A stretch of DNA of 64,000 nucleotides from Burhinus oedicnemus (Eukaryota; Chordata; Aves; Charadriiformes; Burhinidae), in assembly GCA_008921705.1 (NCBI GenBank), contig VFFE01007623.1, positions 221,003-285,002 of the forward strand, written 5' to 3'. Both the position numbers and the translations under genes were made by a program. The notes beneath the pieces are model-generated. The model saw only the letters and a program-made list of their open reading frames with translations. It ran no database searches and was not told the DNA's origin. The first letter of the stretch is position 1. Every line of letters starts with the position of its first letter. Positions 12,761-27,920 of the stretch are shown here, piece by piece.

Positions 12761-15700
12761 GTTACTCAGATTTGTCCCAGACTTTCGATCTTTTAGTCAT
12801 CTATGAATTCAGAAGAAATGCTCAGAATTTGGAAATGACAGAATTTTAATCCAAGAAAAAATTTCAGATCCACAAAGTGCAAATTTTCTTACTAGAACTT
12901 TCATATTACACTTGCATTATGTACTTCCTCCCTCACATCCTTGCAAATATAATCTAAAAGCAAGATGAGCAGAGCAACCCCTTAGAAACCATTATGTAAC
13001 GACATCTTAGGAAGTGCAAACAGAGCAGCAAAAAGAAGCAAATAACTGTCTCTGACTGATGCAGGAGAAATTTAGATAAAGAAATTCACATAAAATTTGT
13101 CCTTTATACAGAGTTTCTAACAGGTAAGAACACAGCAGTGTGTCTTCTCACATATCGGTTTTTACACCACCTTCATGCAGAGGAACTACTAAACCCATAT
13201 TGTAACGTTCCCTTCCATCACACTTAGGCGTTGATTTGACACTAAATGATTACCACCTCTCTTCTAGGCAGTGAGGTTCTCCTTCTCTCTCACTGAAGTA
13301 CACATCCAGTCTTTCCTAAATAGGAGCACAGGTAAGCCTACCGACGGATAGCATAAGAGAACAGAAAACTACGTGATTCCATGAATGGCTATGATCTCCA
13401 GAAAATATGGTGCTTTTACTTTGTCTCTAGTAAGAGACAGAGTAAGTATGACAACTTCAATGCTACCACACTTCACCATAGTATCTGATACCTATTTTAG
13501 ATGGAAAGCAAAGTGAAAATCCAATAGGAAACTACAGAAAAGTTCTGCTTTATTTATGGGTTAAAATTGTGTTCAAAATAATTTATTTTGGCCACTTTAT
13601 TTATTTCTTGTGGGCGTTGTTTATATTTTGAAGGGAAGTAGAACTGTGAGGAAGAAATCATATGCTGTCATTTACTTTGTTCCTTTGTGCAATATTGCAT
13701 GAGTGAAAAAATTGCTTACAGCCTGAGCATCAGCAGCAGAGGAAGGAGAAACAGAAAGTGGAAAACAAAATCTCCAAACAGGAAAACAAAGGACCACAAG
13801 TTACAAAACAAGGTTTTGTATGATTAAGGGCTCTTGGGACTAAGAGCAGAACCAAGTCCTACTTTAAAAACCAGCAGAGACTTGTTTAACAGTAGAACTA
13901 TTAAGGAAGAAGAAAACTAGGTATAAAGAGACAGACGAGTACGTACCACCTTGATTCAGCAAAGCCACAGGGCAGAAAAGAAATGACGGATTCTGAAGTC
14001 TATTTGGACTGTGACCCCAAACATCAAAATATGTCTTTAAGACCAGAAAAAAGGAAAGGAGAGGGAGGAGAAAAGGCAGAGATGGCACATATATTTCATT
14101 GTTTTCACTTAATAAAACGGCATAACAATCTACTCAATCCTTTATCAAATGTTTTTACCAGACTGAATTAAATTTCATCTCCACATGTTCCTTAAGAGGT
14201 AATTAAAATCCCAAGCGCCTACAGATACTGTTCCACTTCTGAATACAACACAAAACCAAGCAGATGTTTGGCTGCAAGCAGGTGACTGAAGATTTCCTAA
14301 GAAAAATCCCATTATCATCTTGTGAGCCACCGTATTATCTGTAATTTATCATACTGAATGTAACATCGTATGACCTATTTGCTACCTCCTGTTAAGTTTT
14401 CTAAACTTCTGCTGAGTATTTTAGCCATGCTGTTTATTACTAAAGGTTGCACACATCGCACATCAAAATAAGCCTTGCATATTCCAAACGTCTAAAAGAG
14501 CTTCAGGACAACTCTAGAATCTGCCAGTGGAGTAAGTCAGCTTCAAGCAGCAAGAGGTGATAAGTACCATTTACTAATGGTTATGTATCTCATATTTAGA
14601 ACAGTCTCCTTCACTGGTAAACAAAATTTACCTAAAAGAACATACCCTAAGGCAAGATAAGGTCTTAGAATCTAAAACTGTCATCTTTTAATTGCTGGAC
14701 TAGTTTACTTTATATTTGAAACCTTTTTGGACATTTCATCCATTAATTTTTCTCTTCTTGATATGGCTGAAGAAATGACTTTCCGCTCCATTCTTTAAGA
14801 CTTCTCTGTCAGCACTTCTTTCAAAATTAACATTAATGACAACAGTGATAATAAATTGAACAGCAAGGTTTAAAGGCAGAAGCTTAAAAAGTTTCTCTGC
14901 TAACTGCATGAAAGGTACTGTTATACAGCCAGAAATAGGGAGAAAGATATGGTGTTTCATTTAGCTTGCTTAGCACACACTCTGATACATCACACTTCAA
15001 AAAGCATTTAAAAGTTGTCATTTTACATTACCGTTACCAATAAACATTCCAGAATTTCAGTCTGTTTACAAATCTTTGAGGGTTTTTTTAGCAACTGAAG
15101 GCAAGTTCAAGTTTCCATTATATACATGGCTAATTATTTAGAGAGTCACTGAAGTTGTTAAAATGGTATGAAAGTTCAGACTTCTAAGATGGAAAAGGGA
15201 ATGCCCTGCAATAATCACCACACAGAGAAAATGCAGCCTTCTGTTTGGATAGCAACACTGAAAATGAATTGCTGGAAGCACTGGAAAGATAACTGCTCTA
15301 AATAATTGTAAAGGAAGATATGTCAGTCTTTGATAGAAAATACAAAACATGAGTGTCACTTAAAATTTCCATGGGAGTTAACTACCTAATATCCTACGCA
15401 TCTCTGACAATTCTGGCAAACACCTAATTTCCTTTCAAAATCTGATACCCAAAGTTTTAAAACATCTCACACATACTGAACATATTTTGAAAGTAACCTT
15501 GTGGTATCCTACAGCATGGAAGAATTAGATCTCTCTAGCAGCTTGGATTACAGCATCATTTTAACATCTTAAAAGTGACCTGCACAGACTGTAGCAGCCA
15601 CATCTTTTTGGTGGAAGGACGGCATCAAGTCGGCAAGACGGAAGACACATGTCATTTTTAAACACACAGCATTCTGATTTTCCAGGCTTAGTCCTTTAAA

Positions 15701-16135
15701 GAATTAGTCCTCCAGCCACAGCTTGGGTATGACAGTATTTTGAAAAAAGTATCTACATCAGTAGTAAACTTCTTGCTTAAAATGCTTCTGTATGTTTTGC
15801 ATAGTAAGAATAAGATTATATATGATTTCAATACATGTGGTAGCACTAAGTTTTAAAAGGAAATCAATATGTTTTTTTCCTTTGGTTGTGTCATTCTCAC
15901 CTGCCATTCTCTGGTGTGCATCATGCAGAAGTTGTTAACCATTCCAACTGGAATTCTTCCAGATACAACTGAACTGAATGATGTGCTTCAGAAATGAGCC
16001 TGATGCACTCCAGTCTTGAACAAGCCACAAGGCCAGACTAGTCCTAGTTCAAAGTAACCCCCTGAAGCATACATGTGTAAGGCAGACACTGAGACCTCAG
16101 CACCAACTGTTTCACTCTACAAACACATCGGTTTT

Positions 16136-16990
16136 TGTCTTATGGATTAGCTTTGGCTAGCTGCTAAACTCTCACCCAAGCCCTTGCTCACACTCTGCTC
16201 TCAGCAGGGCAGGGTGTAGAAAATATAAAGAACAGAACAAAAAAGCTCATGGGTTGAGATAAAGACAGGGAGATTTCTTACCAGTTACTATTGTGGGCAA
16301 AAAGCCTTACTTGACAAAGTTAATTTATTGCCAATTAAAATAAATACTTACTTATTGATTTCGGTAATCAAAAAGATAAACATTAAACCAACAAATTCCC
16401 TCCCCCCTTTCCTAGGGTCAGCTTCACTCTAGACTCCTACCCCTCAACTCTGAGTGGTGCAGGGGTGTGGGGGTCATGCACAGTACACAGTAGTTTGTTC
16501 CTCTTTGCTGCTCCTTCCTTCTCACATCTTTCTGCTGCTCCAGCATGGGTTCTCTACAGACTGCAGGGGATATCTGTTCTGTCACGGTGAACCTCCTCCT
16601 TCTTCTTCCCTGATCTTGGCATTCCCTCTTTTTCTTCCACACTTCCCATACCTCAGTCCAGTGTTTCCTACCCTTCCTTAAATACATTTTCACAGAAGCG
16701 CCACACCCATGGATGATGGGTTCAGCTTTGGTCCATTGGAGCCCTCTGGAACTGGCTGTGTCAAGCACAGGGCAGCCCCAAGCCTCTTCCCGTGGAAACC
16801 ACCCCTGCAGCCTCCCACTACTGAAAACTTGCCACTTACACTTAACAAAGGTCTGCTCCATTTTCTAGTAGCCAAGACTCCACTAGACACCATGCTTCAA
16901 GGGGCTCCAGAGGAGTTGAGTACCTCCCAGCTGAGCACACTGCTATACACCTCTGCCTCAAGACAGGACATAACAAGTGCACGACATTTT
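16136..16990 (-). mobile_element. ERV/LTR-type avian interspersed repeat (minus orientation)
   Basis: Several blocks resemble an LTR-type repeat that I know from many bird genomes. They are the end near 'TGTCTTATGGATTAG' with 'GCTAGCTGCTAAACTCTCAC', then 'GCTCATGGGTTGAGATAAAG' with 'ACAGGGAGAT', 'TTAATTTATTGCCAATTAAA', a 'CTTCACTCTAGACTCC' block, 'CTGCTCCAGCATGGGTTC', and 'GCGCCACACCCATGGATGAT' with a following 'CAGCTTTGG'. The same blocks occur in reverse order and complement at 27920-28545. A 145-codon open frame on the minus strand here has no protein similarity that I recognise and is probably fortuitous. I did not see retroviral gag, pol or env. Class (ERV LTR) is from memory and the far end near 16990 is approximate. 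Confidence 0.55.
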
Positions 16991-17631
16991 GCGTGACAGC
17001 AAGTTCTAGTTTAACCAATCATACTGTACCTGAGGTCACACATCCAAACCCAGATGAACTTTCAGGGCAATACTAGCTTAAAAAGTTTTCCTATCCCCTC
17101 TCTGTTTGCTCATTCTTGCTCCGCTGTGAAAATTTCTTTTAGGCTTTACTATTCTAATAATATAGCCAGGAAGTCATAAAACCTCTCAGCACAGCCAACA
17201 TACTGCAACAGGAATGAGCAGCTGGAGGCTGGAACATCCTATACTGACATTGGCAATGAAACTCGTATACCACAGAACCACAGCGATGTTTCTGCCCCAA
17301 AGATCCACCCCCCCCCAAGAGAATATTCCTCTTTCTCTTAACTAAAACTGCACTGCCTGCCTTCCTGAGATATGTGACTGACTCCACATCACACAGATAC
17401 ATCTGACCAGTTAATGACTCCTTGCCTCAACAAGCAGTAAAAGCTTTCCTGCCTCCCCTCCCACGCACTTTGGGGTGGCTAAAGCTCTGCAGTAGCCAGG
17501 CTGATTTAACTGCTGGCTGTTTCTCCCTTCATCCCACACACATTCTTGCCCTCTGTTCCACTGTGCAGCAACCTGGAGCTTGTCACACCGCACACCAAAC
17601 CACTTCAGTGTTAACTCAGTAAAAAAACATT

Positions 17632-17643
17632 CCCCCCCCCCCC
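17632..17643. repeat. C homopolymer, 12 nt
   Basis: Twelve consecutive C in CASK intron 2, seen directly. One of several long C runs in the window (compare 48413 and 48714). Confidence 0.95.
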
Positions 17644-20600
17644 AGCTTGCCGTCACACAGTCTTAGCGTGTGATATGGCTCAGTGAGCAATCTCAAGTAT
17701 AGAAGCTGGCTCAAAAGAAAGGAAAGGAATATGGAAGGAGAAAGCAAGTAAGAAAAACTATGAAAGCCAGCACTTGGAGCTGCTTAGGATGTTGCAAAAC
17801 ACAAGTACACACTTTTCCTTGCAAAGTGTCTCCATCATCGCCAAATCTTTTATTGTATAACTAATCTGTACCTTAACAAACATGCTTAAAACATACACTA
17901 AAAGAAACACAGAAAAGTAAAACCAACACTTCCCAGATTATTTTTTTTCAGATGCACAAGCTGTATTTCAAAACACTGTTAGTAGTTCTCCTTGCTGCAA
18001 AGCAGCAGTTTCAAAAGTGCTTCACAAACTCAAGTAGGGACATGATAATCAGAAGTAGTGTTATCAACTCCATAAATTAATTTAAAAAGGAATAAGGAGG
18101 GTTTGGTCTGTCACAAGTTTGGACAGAAACAGAAATGGAGTTGCTGCTGAAGACATTTTGGAACGTCTGCTGTAAAATCTGAAACACTTCTTTTCTCCTA
18201 ACATTGCTCTGTTTTCAATAATTAATGAAAGGAAATGGAAAATAGCCATTGACTCTCAAGTCATGATCTATGAAATTATAAATGTGGGTTCACTATTGAT
18301 AACCATATCATATGAAATCCCATGTTCCCACCTGTTACGCAGCACTGTGTAAGTCTGAACACCTTCCCAATTATCACAGACCACATGTTACATTACAACC
18401 CACAATTTTAAACACTTTGTAATACAATGAATTCTTTAACAGAGGGAAGTGGAAGAGTATGTGCAGCAGCTGATCTGTTAGAATATCCTGTTAAACGTTT
18501 TTAAAATAAAAATAAAACAAAAAAATAGAAAAACTATTAGACACAAGCTGTATATTTGGTAAAAGAATGCTACATGCTGGCTGGAGCACTGAACTGGCAA
18601 AATGCTCAGCTGTAACATCGCAGTGGTCTATTGTCATAATTTCGTAAAGTTACACAGATTGTTTTTTCTTGTAGTAAAAACTGATAAACATTTAAAAACT
18701 AGCAACCCCATTAAAAGCAGCACTTGTTTCCTCTTCTGACAACTCATTCTCCCCTCTCAACCCCGCACCATCTCTCCCCTTCATGCTAGTCCAACTGCTT
18801 GTGCAACTGCACAATAAACAGAATCAAGCAATCGATCTGACCGCAAACAATCTTTTTTCCCCTCCCCTTGGAGCTATTTTTCAACTAGACTAGTTCCAGC
18901 TAGCTCTGGGTATCTGTACACTTACAAGCACAATACAGCACAGCAATAGAAACAAACAGCCAGATTACAGCAGCATTGCTCATTTCAACAGCAGCACTAG
19001 CTTAAAATGTTTGACAATATGTCAAATCACAATTGTCTGTAACAGTGCTGTCCTCCTCCCAAAGTCAGAAAACTAAGAACACTAGATCTCACAGCATTAT
19101 CACGAAATGCTAACTTGCAGTACATTTATACTTTCGTATACTTATCTAAAACTCAAACTAAAATTGAAAAACTAACTTCTAAGTCAGATCCTATTTCTCT
19201 TTCCTCTCTGTAATTTCCTATGTTTATGCAACTCCAAGTCAACATGCGTACCTACAGATTTCTCACTAGGTGGCAACACAGCTCCTACTTTGGTATGTAG
19301 TCAGCAACTGAATACAAAAGGCGGCTGCATTTACTTAGCCGCATAGAGCTTTACGTTTGGCCAGTTTTATACCATTGATCTGATTAATGATGATTACAGT
19401 TCAGACCCAAGAACAACAACAACAAGAAGTACGCCACCCTAAAATAATTAAGGTACATCGAGGGCTAAGCACCCTTTTATCCAGATTCTGTGGAAGACCA
19501 TTCTCGCCCCTACGCTTAACGAGCCATTCAGAGCTGATGACTACACCAGTAATCTACTACACTGCACACATCGATAATCGTATTACACAACTAGAATACA
19601 TTTAAACACAGTTTGCTGCTGTGAGCCAGAAGTTCTTTGTTTAATCCACAAAACTATAAGAGAGTAGTGTGTTTATTGCTTTGAAGTCCAGCAAAAAGCT
19701 TTAGAAAGCTAGAACTTGCAAGGAGTTCAGTTTAAATCACTGGAATTTCTCTTCTTTAAAGGTTAATCACGCAGGGTGGATTTTTTATTTTGTTGTTTGC
19801 TTGTTTCGGGGGATTTTTTTCTGCTGCAGGGGGTGTGTGTGTGCATGTATAAGTGTTTTTGTTTTTTCTTCAGCCTTTGGCCAGGTAATGTATCTCTCAG
19901 AATGTCCTAAAAGCATCATTAACAATGTTAAATTCAGACTGGCAGAAAATTTTTACACCACACTTTGACATCTCTAATATTTTGGCCAAAATTCACTTAG
20001 GCAGATCAGGTTAACTAAAGGTTAGACTTTCCAGTCCTTTAAATGAGGTTTTTAGTACTCATGTACTAAAATGTAATGACATAACATCAAGTAAGTGTCC
20101 TTGAAGGTAACGGAACATTATCAAGAAATGTTACTTGATCCTGAAAAATTAAAAAGTTATTCCTGTTGCTGATCGTTATAATATTTGCAGTTTTCTTTTT
20201 GTTTGAAATGCCTTTTCTTCTGTGGCCTTTCCTTTTCCTAACATAATGACGGGGAAATTTACTTTCTGATATTAATGAAGAACCTCAGTTTTACAGGAAA
20301 TAGTCTGGCATTTGAAAGACAAAAAGGAAATCTATTCTTAATAGATTCAGGTAGTCTAGACAAACTGTCCCTAACTCCTATTCCAGGAAGGGTTAAATAA
20401 TCCATTACACTGCTGCTGTTGAACACTAACAGGCAGGAACAGCGTGCCCAAAGGCAGTCAGAAGAATGAATTGTCTGCTCAAGATGCTTCTCATACCGGC
20501 AAAATTTACTTGTTTGTTTGTTTGCTTTGATCAATGTTTCTTTGGTCTTGAACTGCTGGGCTCTGCATAGCCAATATGAAACCAGTTGCTCACTAATGCC

Positions 20601-23600
20601 AGAAAGGAAATAGTCTATTTTGCCCATATCAAGTCTAGACAACCCAGACAAAACCAGCATCTAAAATACCAATCTACTCTGATGAAATTAATTCTACAAT
20701 GTTACATAGCTCAGTGAGTGACGATGTTTCAGTTGTGGTGGCTGTGGCATGCAACACAAGTTACTTTACAGTTTTTCCTCAGTTAAAATAGCGCTAGCTG
20801 CGTTATATGCCGCTGTAATGAGACAGCCAGAGTACTGAAAGCTTCCTCCATAGCACACTGAACTCCAGGACCAACAGCATCTACAGTGCACTGTGGAGAT
20901 GCACCGTGAGTAATAGATAGCTATCTGGCAACTTTTAAGGATAATACCAATTCTGTCTAACTAGGAAATCTTGTAGCAGAGTGATGTCTGAATGCTGGAG
21001 GACAATCACCTTAACAAAATTTGTTTCCTGGTTCAGTGACAGAACAATGTCAGGAACCAGAAAACTCTTTCCAAGCAGTAGTAACTGAGGATAAGAAAAA
21101 AGTTAGTTTTTGTTTGCTGCATTTCTGCAGATGCTTCTCTTTGCAATTATTACCAAAAGTCATAGCAACTTTTTTCTTTTGTTAACTGACACATTATAGT
21201 GCAAGTTTTGTAAAACAGGTGTGCATGTCTTAGTTCAGTAATAAACAAAAACACTACAGAATTTATTCTTTACCAGCACTTTCAACCAACAAAGTTTTAA
21301 CTAGACTTGTTACTTTCACATATCCACAAAATACTTTTAAATACTGTCTATTAAGGTTGTAGTGCTTTAAAGAGCACGTTTTCCCTTCTCTGCTTGTGCA
21401 GTTGCAATACTCCTCCAAGCCTCTGAAACCAGTGCCCTCAAAATACATCCCCCCTTTAATTTCACAAAAATCAAATGTTAGTGATGAAACCAGTGCAAAT
21501 GAGCCCAAACTTGTTTCTAGCAACATTCACGTCAGAGCTCTAGGTGTAAGGTTTTAACTTGCCTAATTTGCCTTGGATTGTGCAACAGGCTGAAAACACA
21601 GCAAAATTTTACAAATAATCACTTACGCTTTTCTCTGCAAAACAGCCAAAACTGACAGAGGTCGCATATCTCCATAAAGAACCTATCCAATGACAACATT
21701 ACCTACAAACTGATTTGAGTCCTATTGCAATTAAAGGTAATCTGAGAAATATTTTCTTTCATAATATTCACACACTTCTCATCATATTTAAAGGACGATT
21801 CCTCTTCACCAATAGAGTTTACTTTAATCTCGCCCAAGCATTAAGAAAACAGTATTTCATTTCCCCTCTTTATTATCTGGTGATGAGCAAGGAGCAAAAA
21901 ATACCTAAAATTCATACTTAGCAAAAATTCAGTTAGAAACAATTTGGTCACCTAATCCAATCTGTGAACTTGGAAATTATATCAGAAATCAGGAGATACA
22001 GACTTGAAAACAGTACTGCATGGCTTTTTAACTAAGTTCTGAGGAACTTTCTCACTGCCTCTGAAATTCCAGGCGATGCCAATGGCGAGAACCACATAGT
22101 AATATACAACAATTTCCTTCACTGTCACAGTGTATTTCAAGGGACTGACATCGATCTATAAAGCCTTGCTGTAACCAGCTCGGGATAATGGATTGCTCCT
22201 CCTGCTTGACAGAGTAAAGATTATTTAAGTACTTATACTCATAGTACTTGCATGTAAAACACTCTCAGAACTGAATGAACCTTCTTCAGGTGTTAAAAGG
22301 CTTGACTCAAATTTATTCCAACAACTAAACCGTACTATCTCACTCTTGCACGCTTAGCATGAGATCCATTTTCTTTCTTTGGTATCAAATGTGAAATGAT
22401 GATCAATTAGAGTAAGAACAGAACCTTATAAATCTTGTCCATTTTTCTTGCTCAAAAGTGCAAGAGCAACAATAAGCTTGCACACATATTAAATCGTCAA
22501 AGCATATGTCCACTATTATATTTCAGGAGTTCATAGAAGTACAATAACTGATAATAATCCGTATAAAGCTCTGTTTTGCAGAAAGCATAGGAACACTGGA
22601 AGAAAGAGTTACCAGGGTTCTTTGGTTAAAAGAAAGAACCAAATTTCCTTTCCTCACAAGTTAAAAAAGAAGGGTTAAATATCTGTCGACATTAAATACC
22701 ACCAGGATAAAGAATTTCATTGACATGATGGGGTACTTGGAAATGTAAAACGTAAAATGTAACACTCACACAGGTCAGCTGAATTAAGAGAGCCATGACC
22801 CATTCTGTAAATTCTTTAGACCACCTTTCCTGTCTGCACAACAAAACCAAAAACATGTCTTAGCATGACAACATATGACTCTCAGGCTGAATGCAGCATT
22901 GTCTAGATCCTGAAAATAATCTGAAGCACAGTTAGTTGCACAAGATGCAGTCCCCACCCCTTCCATGAAGGAGGAAGCAAATACTAGTTCTGAGCCTGAC
23001 CTCCCTTCCCCCACAAACCTCTTCAGTGAAAGCACCTGTCCAGTGTATCTCACGCTGCACAACCACGTTCTCACTTTTCCGGAGTACTGCAGTAGGCAGA
23101 GGAAGACAAGAAACTGAGACAGGGAGGGGTGTACTCACCACTATAGGAAGGGGATGCGTTATGCATCTGTGACTTTGACATGAAAAGTCAAATCTGCAAA
23201 TCCGTGAGCTGTTTATGCAGGTTGTATATGCATCTGCAACAATATTAAGAGCCAGTTGAGGCCTAGCAGAATTTATTAGCTTAAATGCAGTATATGCAAA
23301 ACAGCTATGCTGCTTCAGGGCATAATGATACAGTACAGTCTTTCCCAGTCAATACCTGAATTAATAAACCATGATGGACTTGAGCTAGCTCCATTTAAGG
23401 TCACTTGAAAGTCACAGTGACCCTGATCCTTGAGGATTTAGTAGCCCAGCTAAACACAAGCCATAGATATGCTAATAAACACTCCCAGAAATGGAGTGCC
23501 AAGAAAATGGGGCTGATACTCTCTAAACGGTCAGTTCTGGACTGGTGCTAAGGTACAGCTCACAAATCTTAACAGATGCAAGCAGACTGTATAGGTTTTG

Positions 23601-25635
23601 CACATCCATGTGCTTCTAACACATCCTACTGTACCTGTATTATTGCACTTTTTTCTTATTAGCTACAGTACCTCAGTCTCCATTTACCATAAAGAACTAA
23701 GATTTGGCTGCTTAAATCATCCTGTTGCATAAATCTTCATCCATGAACAACTAATTAGGGAAATAAAATGGCCTCAGAGCACAGAGAAATTAATACAGTT
23801 TGTATATATATACACCCTACGTTTTACATATGCTACAGTCAGTTTGGAAAGCCTACTTGTAATTTCTAGGTAAGCAGGATCTTAAAACAGAATAAACTGC
23901 ATCATAACATCCTTAAGCTGAAAAGAAATTAATTAAAGCTCTCAACACATTTTTTTTAACCTTTGAACCTTTAGCATCGAACCTGGGCCTAAAGCTTTGA
24001 ACTTTTCAGCATTCTTGAGATGTGCTTTATTAAATTAAATCACCTTTCATCTTTTGTTTTCCAAATGCCACAGAAAATCATGAAACTGGAATCCATGTAA
24101 ACCTTTTGTTACCACAAGCAATATTATTCAAGTGATGCTCGTGCCAACTTAAGAACAATCATAGACACAAGTGCTACGTGTTGCCAGCAATGAATACTAG
24201 AATCAAAGAATGGTGAAAGCAGACGACAACGTATCTGTTACAATCCATTTTTAAGAGTTTTTGCAAAAATACATGCACCAAAAGTGTAAGAAGCTATGTG
24301 ACAAATTAAACTTTGAGGAAAGTTACAATGGCCCATGGATTTTAATGAAAACATTTACTGAACTTTAACTTACTGTATGTAAGTATAAATGTAAACACTC
24401 CAAATGTAACAAGCATTTCTCCTACAGACTATTTTGTTTTGCTGTGTTTTAACAGCAAATTTATCTTCAACTTTCCAAAATACTGATAAAATTAACATGA
24501 TAAAAATGACATAAACCCCGTTGCCTGCTAATAGCAATGAAATCTATTCATTGTCTCTATTTTAGAAAAGTATTTTAATCTACAAATCTATTGTTTACAC
24601 ATAATGTATTAGCACAAAAAACTTGTAAGAACAGGTAGTCAAACTTCCATTTTCTAATCTTTAAAGTTCAAAAATTTTCTTCTGCTTCTTATGGACACAT
24701 ATCCCTCATTACTGTAACACATTTTCAGTATAATCACCTAATACTTTAAGTTACAAGACCTTCAGCAATAACTGATCTTTGAGTTGGACTTTGAACACTC
24801 TCTGAATGGTTAAAATCTGTTGAAGAATGGACTTGGACATTGAAATAAAGTATCAGCATAGTATCAGATGAAAGGGAAAAAAATTTTGCTTTCTATAATC
24901 TTTCAAGATCTAAGGAGCCACGGAGTTGCAACAGGATCCAACAGGGACCTGTCCAGATAGAATGCTTTAGAAAGAAATTGCCTAGAACAAGGCTTGCTTG
25001 TTTTTACAAGCTCTTTGTTGAAGTCCTGATACACGAAACATGCCATCCTTTTCAGAAACAGCTCAGATGGATAGAATAAACTCCATTGCTATAACAACCA
25101 ATGCAAACTACCTGACTTCAGAACACTCCTCCGGGTTAGACCTTGTGCAAAAGCCTACAAACCAAATGAAAATGACGATTTACACCTCAGTGATGTAATA
25201 ATCACTTAGGAATAACCTAAGTTACTCTACACAAACAAAACTGCTCCTTTCCCTGTTTTAGCAAGTTGTTACAATGGCTGCCACATTATGGCACCACATA
25301 AGAATGCAACATGTAAATCACCCAATGCCCACAAGCAAGTCCAAAGAGCAAACAGGGAAAGCATGCCCATCTAGATCATGCTAGTAGACGTGAAAGGAAA
25401 ACTGCCCAGCTTTAACTCTCTGCCAGTCAGTGCTACCAGAATGCATGCCCTACAATTACAGCAAAAGAAACATTGCAAAGATACTTCTCTTTGTTCACTT
25501 TTGAACCTAATCAGATGCTGAGGGAATTTCAGAGCAGTGGGAAGGTGGAGAGAAGAGAGAAGTGAATGTACATATAGCTTTCACTGCTCAAAGAGACTTA
25601 TTAATAGTTTAAAAAAATGAGTCTTCATGAAATTA

Positions 25636-25709
25636 GGTGGGGGGTTTTTGTTGGTGGTTGGGTTTTTTTTGTTGTTGTTGGTTGGTTGGTTTTGGTTGTG
25701 TGTGTGGTG
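25636..25709. repeat. G/T-rich low-complexity tract
   Basis: About 74 nt made only of G and T, with GTT and TTGG sub-repeats and a short GT run at the end. In the CASK pre-mRNA it is an A/C-rich stretch. Confidence 0.9.
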
Positions 25710-26095
25710 ACTATTTATTTATTAAATCAGATTTGAGAGACTCCAGGGGCTTATAATCACCATTTCTTGGAAGTGGAATCCCCTCAAACTGCAGGACCAC
25801 CCTTGTCAAGAATGGACACTTAAGCACAGCTTATCCCTTGCTAAAACGTGAATGGAGCTCCAACTGGGTGCTCAGCAAATATTCAGGTTGGAGACACCAC
25901 TGAACAAGGCAACCAACATATTTTCTGCCTTAGAGTGTATTTTTACAATTGAAAAGTGGTCCACTTTGACAGTGTTACAGTAGACCTTTATTGCAGTCAT
26001 TATTCCTCTCGAGTCGGCATGTGGGAATGGATATTCCTATAGACACATCAGTGAAAAGAGCATTGAGCCTGAGTTAAGAATCTGGCCCTGTTATT

Positions 26096-26131
26096 ATTCA
26101 AAGGATTCTTAGGATTCAAAGGATTCAAAGG
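26096..26131. repeat. 9-bp tandem repeat, four units
   Basis: Four head-to-tail 9-mers: ATTCAAAGG, ATTCTTAGG, ATTCAAAGG, ATTCAAAGG. The second unit has two changes. No known regulatory role. Confidence 0.9.
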
Positions 26132-27888
26132 TCTGTGATGTAAAACATAACTTCTCTTTTGTGCTCTCAAAAAACTGTACTTCTGTGGCAAAAGCTAACA
26201 TCCTGTTTTAGGGGGAATCCACCTTTGGAAGAATACTTCAGGAAACACAACATCTTTAAAGAACAGCATGAGAAGAACTAACTGTAGGTAGGTTTGTCCT
26301 CCCCATATCCCTTCAGAGAAGGGACAGCTACCAAGATCATTATTTACACAAACAAGTAACACATACCACATCGCAAAAAAACTTAAGTGTTGCTCCACTG
26401 TAGTCCTTAAACCCTCTAAACTCTGTTGGGATTTGGGTCCTTCTTCAGTAAGTTCAACTTTTTCTATATGCAAAAGTCTAAGTGAACACCAATTAACTTC
26501 CTACTAACACATGACAAGAATTGCTGCAAGACAGACTCCATCCAACTATGAAATAAACAAGATTCTTTTAGCTCTCAGCCCCAGACAACTGCAGTGGAAA
26601 TTTCAACCTGTCAGAATACTGTCAGAATCTAGTCCACTTGGCAAGGTAAGGAACTCTTATCTTCCCCATAAGAAAGATCCTCATTAATAGCAGGAAGGGC
26701 AAAACAAAACTATACACAAGTGCCACCCAGCATCTACAAAACATAAGTGTGGCAAATGTAGGGTGATGCACAACTTGGAAATTCCATACTAACTGACACA
26801 AAAGGAAGACAGAGTCTTGAGACAGATGAAGCAAATCCTGAAATAGGCATCATCTCAGCAAAGCCAGTGCCCTCAAGCGTAGCAGTTCCTACTCTTTACA
26901 AGTAACCTCAGAACTAGACCAATTGCCTTCATTTCTTTTCTGGGCCACTGGATCATGAATACAGCCAACAAATCGAGGAAACAAAGCATGTACAGGAACT
27001 GAAGGTCCAGGCTTGTTACCAGGAAGAGTAATCACAATTTCAGAAAAAAAAAAAAAAGGTAGTAGAATCCTCTTCGTCTGACGTGACATTCTTCAGAGGA
27101 GCTACTTCTCGTGGGCAAATCCAGCAATCCAGTTGCAACAAGCAAAGGTGATAGGTGAAGAATAGCGCTGAGAGCAAGGGGAAATCAAGTTACTGCAATG
27201 TCACATGAGGGTACAGATTTGATTCAGGATATAAACCTGCCTTCCTATCAGCAAACTGTCCCCACAGCATGACCAGCTCTGAAGTTCTCTTCTACAACGT
27301 AACATTTCTAAATACTAACCAAGAAGATACACGATTTTATAACGAAACTATCTTTCCCCATCAGTTTTTATATCCCTGAAGAAACCAATTGGCATGACAA
27401 GTAAGACCTAAAAAGTTTTCAAAATGTAAATTATTTTCATTAAAAAACAGAATAAATATTAAAAGATATTTTCTCCTCCCCCTTCAAAAAGCATTGCCTA
27501 GATAGGCACATGTATGTGCCCTCAGTCCTCAGACCAGCACCTGCAACTCAGATTACCATGCCCTGAAGCAGTGAATAGCTTTGACTGTTAGTGAGTACAG
27601 GCCATAATTCCTCAAAATCTGTTAGAAACTATGCTCCATAGAGGGCAGTTACTAAATACAATGGAACCAAGGTAGAAATTTCTCTTATGTTGTAACATGC
27701 AAAGGGATGCGCAAAGGACAAAACAGTACAGTGCACTGAACTCCAGCTGTATTTCACCTGTAATCAATCTACCCCAACATTACCTGACAACAGTGAACAA
27801 CCAAGTCTTCAAATAGGACAGTGAAAAAGCAAGACTGGCAAAGACCAAAAAGAGGAAAAAGAAGAGCAAATTCATACAAATTCATACA

Positions 27889-27891
<3 letters not shown>

Positions 27892-27920
<29 letters not shown>
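27892..27920. repeat. GT microsatellite, 14.5 units
   Basis: Uninterrupted (GT)14 plus G, immediately before the plus-strand ERV-like repeat. A duplicated 'TTCATACAA' lies just upstream. Confidence 0.95.

Noticed and set aside
16424..16861. A 145-codon minus-strand open frame, rich in Arg and Lys
   Set aside because: It lies inside the ERV/LTR-like repeat, shows no viral or host domain that I recognise, and overlaps open frames on the other strand. This fits GC-rich repeat composition rather than a gene.
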